DNA from: Hymenobacter qilianensis
Lineage (GTDB): Bacteria; Bacteroidota; Bacteroidia; Cytophagales; Hymenobacteraceae
Direction of reading: 5' to 3'
Length of the DNA stretch: 64,000 nt
NCBI RefSeq assembly: GCF_014489555.1
Contig: NZ_CP060784.1
Location: forward strand, 2,914,001 to 2,978,000
Shown: one piece after another, positions 28,387-36,806 of the stretch
How the letters are laid out: each line of letters starts with the position of its first letter
Numbering within the stretch: the stretch's first letter is position 1
Program-made: the position numbers and the translations under genes
Notes under the pieces: model-generated
The model's database searches: none
Told to the model about the DNA's origin: nothing
The model's input: the letters and a program-made list of their open reading frames with translations, nothing else

Positions 28387-29539
28387 CTATTTCTGCTCCA
28401 GGAGCACCACTTGCAAACGCCGCAGTGCCTCCCGCAATTCTGGCTCCGGTAGGGCGTAGGAGATGCGCACAAAGCCCGGAGCGTCGCAGGTGGCGCCATC
28501 CACTACATCCACCCCGCCGGTCCGGAGCTTGGCCACCAATGCAGCCGAAGCTTCTGCCGGTAATTGAGTGGGGGCAAAAAATGCCGTAAATCAGCAAAAA
28601 CGTAATACGTGCCTTCCGGCTCCACGAAGCGGACGCCAGACAGCGCCGACAAGGCCTCCAGCAGCAAAGCACGGGTGGGAGCTAATTGCACCAGCAGCTC
28701 CTTCGCAATGGCCGCGCTATGCTCCGTAGCCGCCAGTGCCGCGTGCTGGTTTGGCACCGGTACGGCCGCGCCGGTGGCAAATTGCCCCCCAGCAGCGGCC
28801 TGAACTACGGCTGGCGGCGCTACCAGATAACCCACGCCCCAACCAATCAGCGCCAACGATTTGGAGAAACCATTCACGACCAGGTGCTGCCCGTGTGGGT
28901 CGGGAAACGCCAGCAGGCAAGGCACCGGAGCCGAACTGAAATTGATGAGGTTGTAGATCTCATCGGAAAGAACAAACAAACCTGGGTGGCGGCGCGTGAC
29001 GGTTAACAGCGCCTCTATCTCATCATGCTGGTAGATTCGGCCCGTTGGGTTGTTCGGATTCGAGAAGAGAAACACCCGAGTGCGGGGCGTAATGGCGGCC
29101 TCCAATGCCTCGGGTGGCAAGGCGTAGCCATCGGACGGGGCAAGCGGGAGTGGGCGAATGATACCGCCCGCTTGCGTGATTAACTCACCAAATCCAAACC
29201 AATTGGGGGTGGGTACTAACACCTCGTCGCCGGGGCGCAGAATGGTTTTCAACAATGCAAACAGCGCCGCCTTCACTCCAGGCGTGATCATAATATGGAC
29301 GGGCGTGACCTGGGGGCATTTTGGCGATGAAAATTGACTCCTATTGCCTCTCGCAGCGCCAGCAAGCCTTCCACCGGCCCCTGCAGCAGGCGGTCAGCCT
29401 GGATAGCGGCTATGGCCCGCTCCGCGGCTACTGCTGGCGTAGCAAAATTGCCGTAGCCCGAAGCCAGATTGATAACTGCCGGGAAATTCGCCGCAGCGGG
29501 CGGTGCGGTCTGTAAGGAATCGGGGAGCAAAGCGGCCAC
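28387..29539 (-). CDS. Class I/II PLP aminotransferase (two frameshifts)
   Basis: Fold-type I aminotransferase, 384 residues after repair. Motifs are INLASGYGNF, MITPGVKAALFALLKT, SNPNNPTGRIY, LSDEIYNLINF and the PLP lysine in NGFSKSLALIGWGVGYL, with a late Arg-containing end (GFVRISYALPEPELREAL). Both breaks sit in G5 runs (28570-28574 and 29312-29316), and one base in each rejoins the protein. The start is a GTG at 29539. It begins five bases after the egtD stop, so it is almost certainly co-transcribed with egtD. That makes it a candidate for the missing C-S lyase step (EgtE) of ergothioneine synthesis, which is inference. Confidence 0.85.
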
Positions 29540-29544
29540 GGGTT

Positions 29545-30512
29545 TTATGCTTGCGGAGCCAAGACTACATCAGCGAAATAGGCCTGCTCATCGGTGAAAA
29601 AATTCTGCACTTCCAGCCCCGCTTCCGTCGCTAGCTGACTGATGAGGGGCCGGGTAAATTTGTATGAATTTTCGGTATGAATAATCTCCCAGGCCGCGAA
29701 ATCAATGGTTTGAGCCAGCGCTTCCAGATGCACCTGCTGGGCGCAGGTGCTGACCAAAAACGACCGCACGACCCCCGCAATCGGATCATAATCGGTGTAG
29801 TGATGCCAATAAGCCAAGTCAAAATTGCCCCCCAGCTCCCTATTTAGGCGGGTAAGCAGGTTGAGGTTGAAGGCCGCTGTTACGCCCTGCGCATCGTCGT
29901 AGGCGGCACGGATCAGGCGGGGGCTTTTTGCAGATCGAAGCCGATGAGCAGGCGGTCGTCGGGGGAAAGAGGCTGGGTGAGGGCGCGCAGAAACTCGCGG
30001 CGGTCGGAAGGGGAAAAGTTGCCAATATTCGACCCCAGAAACAGCACCGCCTTGCGACCCGGCCGGGCGGCCATCAACGTCAGTGCCGCCGTGTATTCGG
30101 CGGCTACCGGCTCTACCCGCAGTGTGGGCAGCTCGGTACGCAGACTAGCTGCCAGCCCATCCAAAGCGCCCGACGAAATATCAACGGGTACGTAGCTAAA
30201 ATTGGCCCCCAGTGTCAGTAACTCACGCAGTAATATCTTGGTTTTGAGCCCATCACCGGCGCCTAGTTCTATGAGGTAAAACGGCTCGTCAGAAGTCGGA
30301 CGCAGGGCAGCGGCTATGGCGGCCCGATGGGTAGTCAGCAAGCCAAACTCCGTGCGGGTTGGGTAGTACTCTGGCAGCGCCATAATCTGCTGAAACAGCT
30401 CACTGCCCGCATCGTCGTAGAAGTACTTAGAGGAAAGCGTTTTAGGTGTTTTCTGCAAACCAGCCGCTACATGACGGGCAAGTTCGGTGGTGGCAGTGGC
30501 AAGGTGGGGCAT
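29545..30512 (-). CDS. egtD: L-histidine N-alpha-methyltransferase EgtD (one frameshift)
   Basis: SAM-dependent enzyme that methylates histidine three times to hercynine, the first step of ergothioneine synthesis. Key parts are SSKYFYDDAGSELFQQIMALPEYYPTRTE (read in parts), LIELGAGDGLKTKILL, FLGSNIGNFSP and, after the break, LNRELGGNFDLAYWHHY and WEIIHTENSYKFT. The frame breaks at G5 (29919-29923); one more base gives DLQKAPRLIRAAYDDAQGVTA. Length 322 aa, normal. Preceded by egtB, followed by an aminotransferase. Confidence 0.93.
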
Positions 30513-30612
30513 AAAGAGCAGTTACAGACGACAGATATATCAGTAGTATTTTCGGCTTGACTCCGCAGCTATAATAAGCTTAGAGACTTTGACCAGGAAT
30601 GGTAGTCAAAAC

Positions 30613-31917
30613 TCAGCGTGCCAGGCGGATACCCGTGAACTGCCAGCGCTTATCCGCGTGAAAGAAATTGCGGTATGTGAGTCGGATATGGCTTGCGGAA
30701 GTGGCGCAGGAGCCGCCGCGTAGCACCAGCTGATTCAGCATAAACTTGCCATTATACTCGCCTAAAGCGCCGGCGGCGCGCTCGTAGCCGGGGTACGGGT
30801 GATAAGCCGAATACGTCCATTCCCACACGTCGCCTAACAGCTGATGGCACTGCTCGGGGTCAGCATCGGCGGGAAGTGGTTGAGGGTCGAGTAGGTTGCT
30901 TTCCAGGAAGTTGCCGGCCTCAATCTGCGGCTGAAACTGACGGGCGGCTATTTCCCATTCCTGCTCAGTGGCCAAACGATAGCCAGTCCAGTGAGCATAG
31001 GCATCGGCCTCGTAAAAGCTGATATGCGTGACGGGGGCGGCCCAATCGATGGGTTGCAGGCCGTGGTGCGTAAAGCGGTGCCACACGCCCTCTTTCTGCA
31101 CCCAGTACAGCGGTGCTTCCCAGCCAGCTTGCTGTGCTAAGTCCCAGCCTTCGCCCAGCCAGTAGCGAAAATCGTGGTAGCCACCGGCCTCCATAAACTG
31201 GCGGTACTCGCCGTTGGTCACCAAGCGGTTTTGCAGCGAGAAATCAGCCACATAGGTGTCGTGGGGGGCTTTTTCATTATCAAAGCAAAAGCCTTCGTCC
31301 TCAAACCCAATCCGGTAAACGCCTCCCGCAACCGGCAGCCAGGTAGCCGGGGTGGGCTCGGGCGTGGGCGCTGCTTTTGGCGCCGACTTATACGCCGGAG
31401 CCAACGGGCTGGTGCTCAGAATGTACTTGATGTCCGTAACGAGCAGTTCCTGGTGCTGCTGCTCATGCTGAAGGCCCAGCTCAAAGATTTCGGCGAAGCT
31501 GGGGGGCAAATCGTTGGCAGCGAGCGTGGTAAGCAAGCGCGCCATGTGCTCATCTACGTGGGCGCGGTAGGCGTACACATCGGCGAGGGCAGGGCGGGAG
31601 ATCGTGCCCCGGTCGGCGCGGTTTACGCGGCTGCCCAGCGAGTTGTAGTAGGAGTTGAACAGGTAAGCGTAATCAGGATGAAAGACTTGATAGTCAGTGA
31701 GATATTCGCGTAGCAGGAAGGTTTCAAAAAACCAGGTGGTATGCGCCAGGTGCCACTTCGGCGGGCTCACATCGAGCATGGGCTGCACCACGGTATCTTC
31801 CGGCAGCAAGGGCCGGCATAGTTCCTCGGTTTGCTGCCGCACGGCGTGGTAGCGGACAGGCAGTTGCGCCAGCGCGGGCTCGGCGACGATCTGGGGGACA
31901 AATACGGAGGAAGACAT
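30613..31917 (-). CDS. egtB: Ergothioneine biosynthesis protein EgtB (sulfoxide synthase)
   Basis: Non-haem iron enzyme that joins hercynine to a thiol donor to form the sulfoxide. 434 residues from the ATG at 31917 (a TTG two codons upstream is possible). The N-terminal DinB-like domain carries the iron histidines: WHLAHTTWF (His56 or His59) and HEQQHQE (His151, His155). The C-terminal FGE-sulfatase domain has GVYRIGFEDEGFCFDNEKAPH, EWEIAARQF, LGDVWEWTYSAYHPYPGYE and VLRGGSCATSASHIRLTYRNFF. No egtA or egtC is nearby, so cysteine rather than gamma-glutamylcysteine may be the donor (inference). Two G6 words lie within (31263, 31501). Confidence 0.94.
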   Translation of the reverse strand: MSSSVFVPQIVAEPALAQLPVRYHAVRQQTEELCRPLLPEDTVVQPMLDVSPPKWHLAHTTWFFETFLLREYLTDYQVFHPDYAYLFNSYYNSLGSRVNRADRGTISRPALADVYAYRAHVDEHMARLLTTLAANDLPPSFAEIFELGLQHEQQHQELLVTDIKYILSTSPLAPAYKSAPKAAPTPEPTPATWLPVAGGVYRIGFEDEGFCFDNEKAPHDTYVADFSLQNRLVTNGEYRQFMEAGGYHDFRYWLGEGWDLAQQAGWEAPLYWVQKEGVWHRFTHHGLQPIDWAAPVTHISFYEADAYAHWTGYRLATEQEWEIAARQFQPQIEAGNFLESNLLDPQPLPADADPEQCHQLLGDVWEWTYSAYHPYPGYERAAGALGEYNGKFMLNQLVLRGGSCATSASHIRLTYRNFFHADKRWQFTGIRLAR

Positions 31918-32308
31918 AGACAAGGGAGTGGGGTTAACTACTTATTAACCTTAACTGAAAAAACGACGACGGGTTTTGCCTCTGGTGGCTTAGAGCCCAA
32001 TTCATCGGCTCTAATACTTCGGAAAATACCGGATTAAAACGCTCGAAAAAGACTATGTAAATGATGCTTCGCGGCTAGTACGTAGCACGACAGTAGTAGC
32101 GGGTACTTATCGCGTTTATAGCAAGCTCGACTACGGAGCGCACGTCGGTACAAAGCGGTATTTTGAGCTGTAAAGGCGTTTTTTGCTTCCGAAATCGCTA
32201 TCCTTACTGTCGGTATCCCGTTCAACTTATAAGCGGTTCCGCCTCCCTTTTGCACTCCTTTGCACGCGATTTAAATAACACACTTAACTCTCCCTAACTC
32301 TCAACGCT
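31918..32308. other. Intergenic region upstream of egtB and the KGG gene
   Basis: About 390 bases between divergent genes. No credible coding region: a 73-codon minus-strand frame has no ribosome site and odd composition. Promoters for both genes should be here; none could be assigned safely. Confidence 0.5.
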
Positions 32309-32584
32309 ATGATAACGAACCAGCAAAACAAGCGCGACTCTGCCGCAGCCCAATCTTCTGGCCGCACTGGTGCGGCTAAGCAGACAACTTCTTCAGGCAA
32401 AAGCCTGCGCGGCTTCGCTGCCATGGACCCTGCCGAACAGCGCCGCATCGCCAGCGAAGGCGGTAAAGCCTCGCACGAAAGCGGCCGCGGCCACCGGTTT
32501 ACATCAGAGGAAGCCCGCGCCGCCGGCCGTAAGGGGGGTCAGGCGAGCCGCGGACGGAGCAACCAGGGCGGTGCTACCCGATAG
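32309..32584 (+). CDS. KGG-repeat stress protein
   Basis: 91 residues. Two KGG motifs typical of the Con-10/YciG stress protein family occur: EQRRIASEGGKASHESGRGH (GGKAS form) and EEARAAGRKGGQASRGR. The N-terminal 45 residues are low-complexity (S, A, Q, K). Relatives accumulate in stationary phase or desiccation. A terminator follows. The coding sequence contains GGGGGG followed by T at 32533, not the recurrent word. Confidence 0.85.
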   Translation: MITNQQNKRDSAAAQSSGRTGAAKQTTSSGKSLRGFAAMDPAEQRRIASEGGKASHESGRGHRFTSEEARAAGRKGGQASRGRSNQGGATR

Positions 32585-32635
32585 TTTCCATTGATGTAAC
32601 GACGGCACTGCTCCCGTAGTGGTGCCGCCGACTTT

Positions 32636-32677
32636 AAAAACCAGCCTCCGCGCTTAGCGCGAAGGCTGGTTTTTTTG
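32636..32677 (+). terminator. Rho-independent terminator of the KGG gene
   Basis: AAAAACCAGCCTCCGCGC pairs with GCGCGAAGGCTGGTTTTTT with one mismatch, a five-base loop and a T7 run. A second small hairpin (CGGCACTG ... AGTGGTGCCG) lies just before it. Confidence 0.85.
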
Positions 32678-32718
32678 TTAGTTACTTGTCCGATGGTTGA
32701 ATATGTTCCAACGTGTCT

Positions 32719-32765
32719 GTCATGCTGAGGATACGAAGCATGATGTTTTAAGAAACATCGTTTCC
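32719..32765. repeat. Degenerate REP-like half copy
   Basis: GTCATGCTGAGGATACGAAGC keeps the outer arm of the REP family, but the right half is replaced by a small hairpin GATGTTT-TAAG-AAACATC. It lies in the menC leader. Confidence 0.45.
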
Positions 32766-32774
32766 TGTTTTTTA

Positions 32775-33857
32775 ATGCTCCATCTCACCTATTGCCAGCG
32801 CGCCTTGCGCTTCAACTTTCCGGCCCGTACCTCGCGCGGTGCGCTTACGGAGCATGTAGCCTATTACCTGCTATTGCGCGATTCGGCGCAGCCGGAGCAT
32901 CTGGGTATAGGGGATGCAGCGCCGCTAGCTGGTCTCAGCCCCGATTTTGGGTTAGCTTTCGAGCCGCGCGTAGCCGCGTTATGCGCCGCTTTCAACCGCT
33001 GCCAGCTCCCCGATTTGCCCCCCAGCGCTACCAACGAGCTGGTCGATGAGCTGGTAGAGCCAACCTGGCCCGCGCTGCGGTTCGCCCTCGAAACGGCTCT
33101 GCTGGACTGGCAGCACGGCGGCCGGCGCCAGCTTTTCGACAATGCCTTCAGCAGGGGCGAGGCCGGAATTCCCATCAACGGGCTGGTCTGGATGGGCGAA
33201 GCGGCCTTCATGCAAACCCAGATTCAGAAAAAGCTGGCCGATGGCTATTCCTGTTTGAAGATGAAGATCGGGGGAATTGATTTTGCCACTGAATTACAGC
33301 TGCTGGCCGAAATCAGGGCCGTGGCTGGCCCCGAGCAGCTGACGCTGCGCGTGGACGCCAACGGTGCATTTGCCCCCCACGAAGCCCTGAGCAAGCTGGA
33401 GCAGCTGGCCCGCTTCGATTTGCATTCCATTGAGCAGCCCATTGCCGCCGGACAGCCGGCGCTTATGGCGGACCTGTGTCGGCAGTCGCCGGTTCCTATT
33501 GCGTTGGATGAAGAATTGATTGGCGTAACGCGGCCCGAGCAGCAACACGCGCTGCTTGCCCAGATTCAGCCCGCCTACATTATCATCAAGCCTACGCTGG
33601 TGGGCGGGCTGCATGCTACGCGGCAGTGGCTGCGCACGGCAGAGGCCCATAATGCCGACTGGTGGCTGACCTCGGCCCTGGAGTCGAATGTGGGGCTGAA
33701 TGCCGTTAGCCAGCTAGCGGGCGAGTACGTTCGCCCCGATTTTCCCCAAGGGCTGGGCACGGGCCAGCTTTATCATAACAACGTGGCGGCACCGCTCCGA
33801 ATAGCATCCGGCCACCTGCATTATGACCCGGCAGGGGAGTGGGAAATTCCGTGCTAA
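32775..33857 (+). CDS. menC: o-Succinylbenzoate synthase (MenC, enolase superfamily)
   Basis: 360 residues from the ATG at 32775 (MLHLTYCQRALRFNFPARTS). Enolase-superfamily dehydratase that makes o-succinylbenzoate in menaquinone synthesis, the usual respiratory quinone of this phylum. Motifs are CLKMKIGG (KxK catalytic Lys), LRVDANGAF (metal Asp), HSIEQPI (metal Glu), ALDEEL (metal Asp), IIKPTLVGG (second catalytic Lys) and LTSALESNVGLNAVSQL. Other members of the superfamily (dipeptide epimerases) share motifs, but the TSALES end fits MenC. Other men genes are outside the window. Confidence 0.88.
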   Translation: MLHLTYCQRALRFNFPARTSRGALTEHVAYYLLLRDSAQPEHLGIGDAAPLAGLSPDFGLAFEPRVAALCAAFNRCQLPDLPPSATNELVDELVEPTWPALRFALETALLDWQHGGRRQLFDNAFSRGEAGIPINGLVWMGEAAFMQTQIQKKLADGYSCLKMKIGGIDFATELQLLAEIRAVAGPEQLTLRVDANGAFAPHEALSKLEQLARFDLHSIEQPIAAGQPALMADLCRQSPVPIALDEELIGVTRPEQQHALLAQIQPAYIIIKPTLVGGLHATRQWLRTAEAHNADWWLTSALESNVGLNAVSQLAGEYVRPDFPQGLGTGQLYHNNVAAPLRIASGHLHYDPAGEWEIPC

Positions 33858-33926
33858 CATAGGTTGTTGAGAACTGGTGGTAAGGCGGTTTTTTCAGTAA
33901 CTTACCCAACCCACCACCCTCCCTAC

Positions 33927-35222
33927 ATGATTGCCTCTTGGCTCGTTACCCTGCTGCTTTTAGGTAGAACCCTACGGGGCTGGGGGGCTTTTTTGGGGTT
34001 GCTGCTAAGCTTAACAGCCACTGGCCAGCCGGCTAAGTCCACAGCAGCATTGTTCGCTTTCAAGAGCGACCGCACGCGCAGCCTCACGGTGCCCGTAGAA
34101 ATGCAGCGCAACCTGATTATTATCAGCGCTTCCCTCAACGGGCAGGGGCCTTTCAACTTTCTGCTGGATACCGGCGTGAGTACGTCCATTCTCACCGACC
34201 CGACGCTGCGCACGAAGTTGGGGCTACGGCTGGGGCAGCGCTTTCGCGTAGCCGGGGCCGGCGAGGATCAGGCCCTGGAAGCCTTCCAGACCGATAGTGT
34301 GCACGTAACCTTAGCCGATGGAAAGGTGGTAGCGCCGGCACTCACGTTCCTGATTCTTTCCAGCGACGTGCTCAACCTGTCGGGCTACGTGGGTATGCCC
34401 ATTCACGGCATTCTGGGCTACGATGTCTTCCGCAGCTTTGTGGTGCGCATTCACCCCGCCGAGTCCCGGGTAATCCTCATTAATCCTGCGTCGTTTCGGG
34501 CACCTAAGGGGCGTCGCTGGACTACGATGGGCATCGATCTGGAAGGCAGCAAAGCCTACTTGCGTACCGAGGCCGTGGTGCACGATTCGCTGAAATTGCC
34601 GCTCAAGCTCGTGCTCGACACCGGCGCGGGCCACGCGTTGTCGCTCGAAACTGCCTCCGACCCGCGCCTTACCCTGCCGCCCCGGCGGGTGCGGTCGCAG
34701 CTGGGCCGGGGGCTCAATGGCCTGATCAATGGGTATTTGGGACGAGTAACCTCTTTGCAGCTAGGTAAATACAAGGTCAAATCCTTGGTTACCTCTTTCC
34801 CCGATGCTGCCGATGTAAGCCACCGGGCAGAGGTATTTCGCAATGGCAACATCGGCTTGGAGCTGCTCAAGCGTTTTGATATTATCATTGATTACTCACG
34901 TAATCAGCTCTGGCTGCGCCCCAATAGTCTCTACCGCGACCCTTTCGAGCACGACATGAGCGGCCTGGATTTGCTGGCTACCGGCTCCGACTATCATAAA
35001 TATATTATTCTCAAAGTAGAAGAAGGCTCGCCGGCCGCCGAAGCCGGTCTGCAGCCCACCGACGAGATTATCGCCATCAATCTGATACCCGTCGCGGGCC
35101 TTTCGCTCACTCAGATCAGCCGGATTCTGCACTCCGACGATGGCCGCCAGCTCCTGTTCATCGTGCGCCGCGCCAATGGTGAGTTGATTACAACCAGTGT
35201 GCGTCTGAGGCGTCAGATTTAG
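33927..35222 (+). CDS. Retropepsin-like aspartic protease with C-terminal PDZ domain
   Basis: 431 residues from the ATG at 33927. A signal peptide (WLVTLLLLGRTLRGWGAFLGLLLSL, read in parts) contains the word GGGGGGCTTTTTT. Two DTG-type halves follow: NFLLDTGVSTSILTD at about residues 75-90 and LKLVLDTGAGHALSLE at about 230. A PDZ domain with GSPAAEAGLQPTDEIIAINL lies at the C-terminus. Family members are found in many Bacteroidota; substrates are unknown. It lies 69 bases downstream of menC, transcription together possible. Confidence 0.85.
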   Translation: MIASWLVTLLLLGRTLRGWGAFLGLLLSLTATGQPAKSTAALFAFKSDRTRSLTVPVEMQRNLIIISASLNGQGPFNFLLDTGVSTSILTDPTLRTKLGLRLGQRFRVAGAGEDQALEAFQTDSVHVTLADGKVVAPALTFLILSSDVLNLSGYVGMPIHGILGYDVFRSFVVRIHPAESRVILINPASFRAPKGRRWTTMGIDLEGSKAYLRTEAVVHDSLKLPLKLVLDTGAGHALSLETASDPRLTLPPRRVRSQLGRGLNGLINGYLGRVTSLQLGKYKVKSLVTSFPDAADVSHRAEVFRNGNIGLELLKRFDIIIDYSRNQLWLRPNSLYRDPFEHDMSGLDLLATGSDYHKYIILKVEEGSPAAEAGLQPTDEIIAINLIPVAGLSLTQISRILHSDDGRQLLFIVRRANGELITTSVRLRRQI

Positions 35223-35312
35223 CCATCTGAGCAATCGGCGGCGGTTGACCTTGCTTACAAATTGCCCGTAAAACCACTACATTAGAAGCCCACCTACTTT
35301 GCTTTTCGCCTG

Positions 35313-36479
35313 ATGCCAACGGCCCCTTCGCCCGCGCTGCCGCTACCGTCGCCTGCCATCCTGGCTAATCAGCATATCTACTCCGATTACTTCGACGAGG
35401 ATTACGTGCGAGCGGTAGATAAGCACCTTTTGCAGCTACTCGACCGGGTGTGGTTTCGCTCCAAGCTGGTGGGTTTCGAAAACTATCCGCAGCGCAATAA
35501 CCCGGAGCGCCCGCTGCTTTTTGCCAGCAACCATTCGGGCATGGCGTTTCCCTGGGATGCGATGGTGGCCCTGTCGCACTTGCTGCGCATCCTGCCTGGT
35601 ATGTACCACTTACCGCGGCCCCTTTCAGCGCCTATGCTCTCCCAGTCGGTGCTAATGAACCCGTATCTGATACCGAACTTCTGGAAGAAATGCGGCTGTG
35701 TTGATGCTACCACGCTCAATTTTGAGACGATGATGTACTGCAACGACCACAACCTGATGCTCTACCCCGAGGGCGTGCCGGGCATTGGCAAAGGCTTCAA
35801 CCGCAAGTATCAGCTGCAGCGCCTCGCTACCAGCATTATCCGGCTCGGCATCGAGCACCGCACCGATATTATGCCCTATTATACCGTGAATGGGGAATAC
35901 CTGAACCCCTACGCCTACAGCTGGGACTGGCTGAATAAATGGACCAAGAAGATTGGTATTCCCTTTATTCCCGTGGGGCCCATTATTATCATGGTGCTGC
36001 TTCAGCCCTGGTTTTTTTATCTGGCTTACCCGGCCAAGCTCACCTTTGTGCTGGGCACGCGCATCAAGCCCTACGAGCTCACCGAAAAGCCCCCCAGCGA
36101 GCTGACCCGCGAAGATTACTTGGCGCTGTCGGAGCAGGTGCGCCAACAAATGCAGACCGAGCTGGATGCCGCCGTGCGTGCCCACGGGCAGCAGCCGTAC
36201 CGCTGGGGCGAGCTTTGGCAAAGGATAAAGGCCAATTGGAGCTACTTCCCCTTCTTTCTGCCCTTCGCCTGGCCCGAGCTCTTCCGGGAGTTTGAGCGCC
36301 AGTATGCCGAGCGAGGTCCTGAGGGTGTAGATCTTCGCCTCACCAAGCCCGGCTCCTGGCTGCGCATGATCTGGCGCAACCCCTTCACCCTCACTTTCTT
36401 CATTCCCGTATTAGGATGGATACCCATTGCTATCCGGGGCTACAAAGGTCATCGGATTGGGAAATCAATTATTAATTAA
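35313..36479 (+). CDS. Lysophospholipid acyltransferase family protein (PlsC-like)
   Basis: 388 residues. Acyltransferase fold with a stretched HxD motif, FASNHSGMAFPWDAM, near residue 75, and LYPEGVPGIGKGFNRKYQLQ near residue 150. Hydrophobic segments at about residues 225-250 (IIIMVLLQPWFFYLAYP) and at the C-terminus (FTLTFFIPVLGWIPIAI) suggest membrane association. It probably transfers fatty acyl chains in phospholipid or lipid synthesis. The exact substrate is not predictable. The stop codon lies inside an AT-rich palindrome. Confidence 0.82.
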   Translation: MPTAPSPALPLPSPAILANQHIYSDYFDEDYVRAVDKHLLQLLDRVWFRSKLVGFENYPQRNNPERPLLFASNHSGMAFPWDAMVALSHLLRILPGMYHLPRPLSAPMLSQSVLMNPYLIPNFWKKCGCVDATTLNFETMMYCNDHNLMLYPEGVPGIGKGFNRKYQLQRLATSIIRLGIEHRTDIMPYYTVNGEYLNPYAYSWDWLNKWTKKIGIPFIPVGPIIIMVLLQPWFFYLAYPAKLTFVLGTRIKPYELTEKPPSELTREDYLALSEQVRQQMQTELDAAVRAHGQQPYRWGELWQRIKANWSYFPFFLPFAWPELFREFERQYAERGPEGVDLRLTKPGSWLRMIWRNPFTLTFFIPVLGWIPIAIRGYKGHRIGKSIIN

Positions 36480-36499
36480 GAATTAGCAATTAATAATTG
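36466..36499. repeat. AT-rich palindrome left of the small AT-rich gene
   Basis: CAATTATTAATT (36466-36477) pairs perfectly with 36488-36499 around a 10-base loop. Inside it is TAATTAAGAA (36473-36482), repeated directly at 36795-36804 beyond the small gene. Confidence 0.8.
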
Positions 36500-36506
36500 G
36501 CGAGTC

Positions 36507-36764
36507 ATGAGTACAAGTGAATTAAAAAGACAGCTTGATTTATTAGGAGTCAAATCCAAAAGTTATTCATTGTTTGGCGAGCTGACACCGGATACTGTAG
36601 TATTAGTTCGTAACTACTATAAATGGGAAGTATTTTATTTAGATGAACGAGGGGGAAGAAACGATGAGAAAAGTTTTGATTCTGAGAATGATGCGTGTGA
36701 TTATATCTATAAGATGTTTGTTAAAACGAGAGAGATTGAAAAGAAATTTGGCGTAAACACATAA
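36507..36764 (+). CDS. Hypothetical small low-GC protein
   Basis: 85 residues, not recognised. Acidic/basic mixed and aromatic-rich: TPDTVVLVRNYYKWEVFYLDE then GGRNDEKSFDSENDACDYIYK, the size and style of a small cytosolic immunity-type or accessory protein, without a known motif. GC is far below its flanks. It is bracketed by palindromes at 36466-36499 and 36784-36804 that share a 10-bp direct repeat. This supports a recently inserted cassette. Confidence 0.65.
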   Translation: MSTSELKRQLDLLGVKSKSYSLFGELTPDTVVLVRNYYKWEVFYLDERGGRNDEKSFDSENDACDYIYKMFVKTREIEKKFGVNT

Positions 36765-36783
36765 AGAAATTCTTCATTACTAG

Positions 36784-36804
36784 TTCTTAATTACTAATTA
36801 AGAA
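36784..36804. repeat. AT-rich palindrome right of the small AT-rich gene
   Basis: TTCTTAATTA and TAATTAAGAA pair perfectly around one C. It ends two bases before the ATG of the following esterase gene, so it occupies that gene's ribosome-binding region. Confidence 0.8.
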
Positions 36805-36806
36805 AA

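Noticed and set aside
29312..29316. Phase-variable contingency runs
   Set aside because: Runs of five or six are short for phase variation, and affected genes are mostly metabolic. Kept only as an alternative to sequencing error.
32034..32255. 73-codon minus-strand reading frame
   Set aside because: No ribosome-binding site, odd composition, and it overlaps the leader of the KGG gene.
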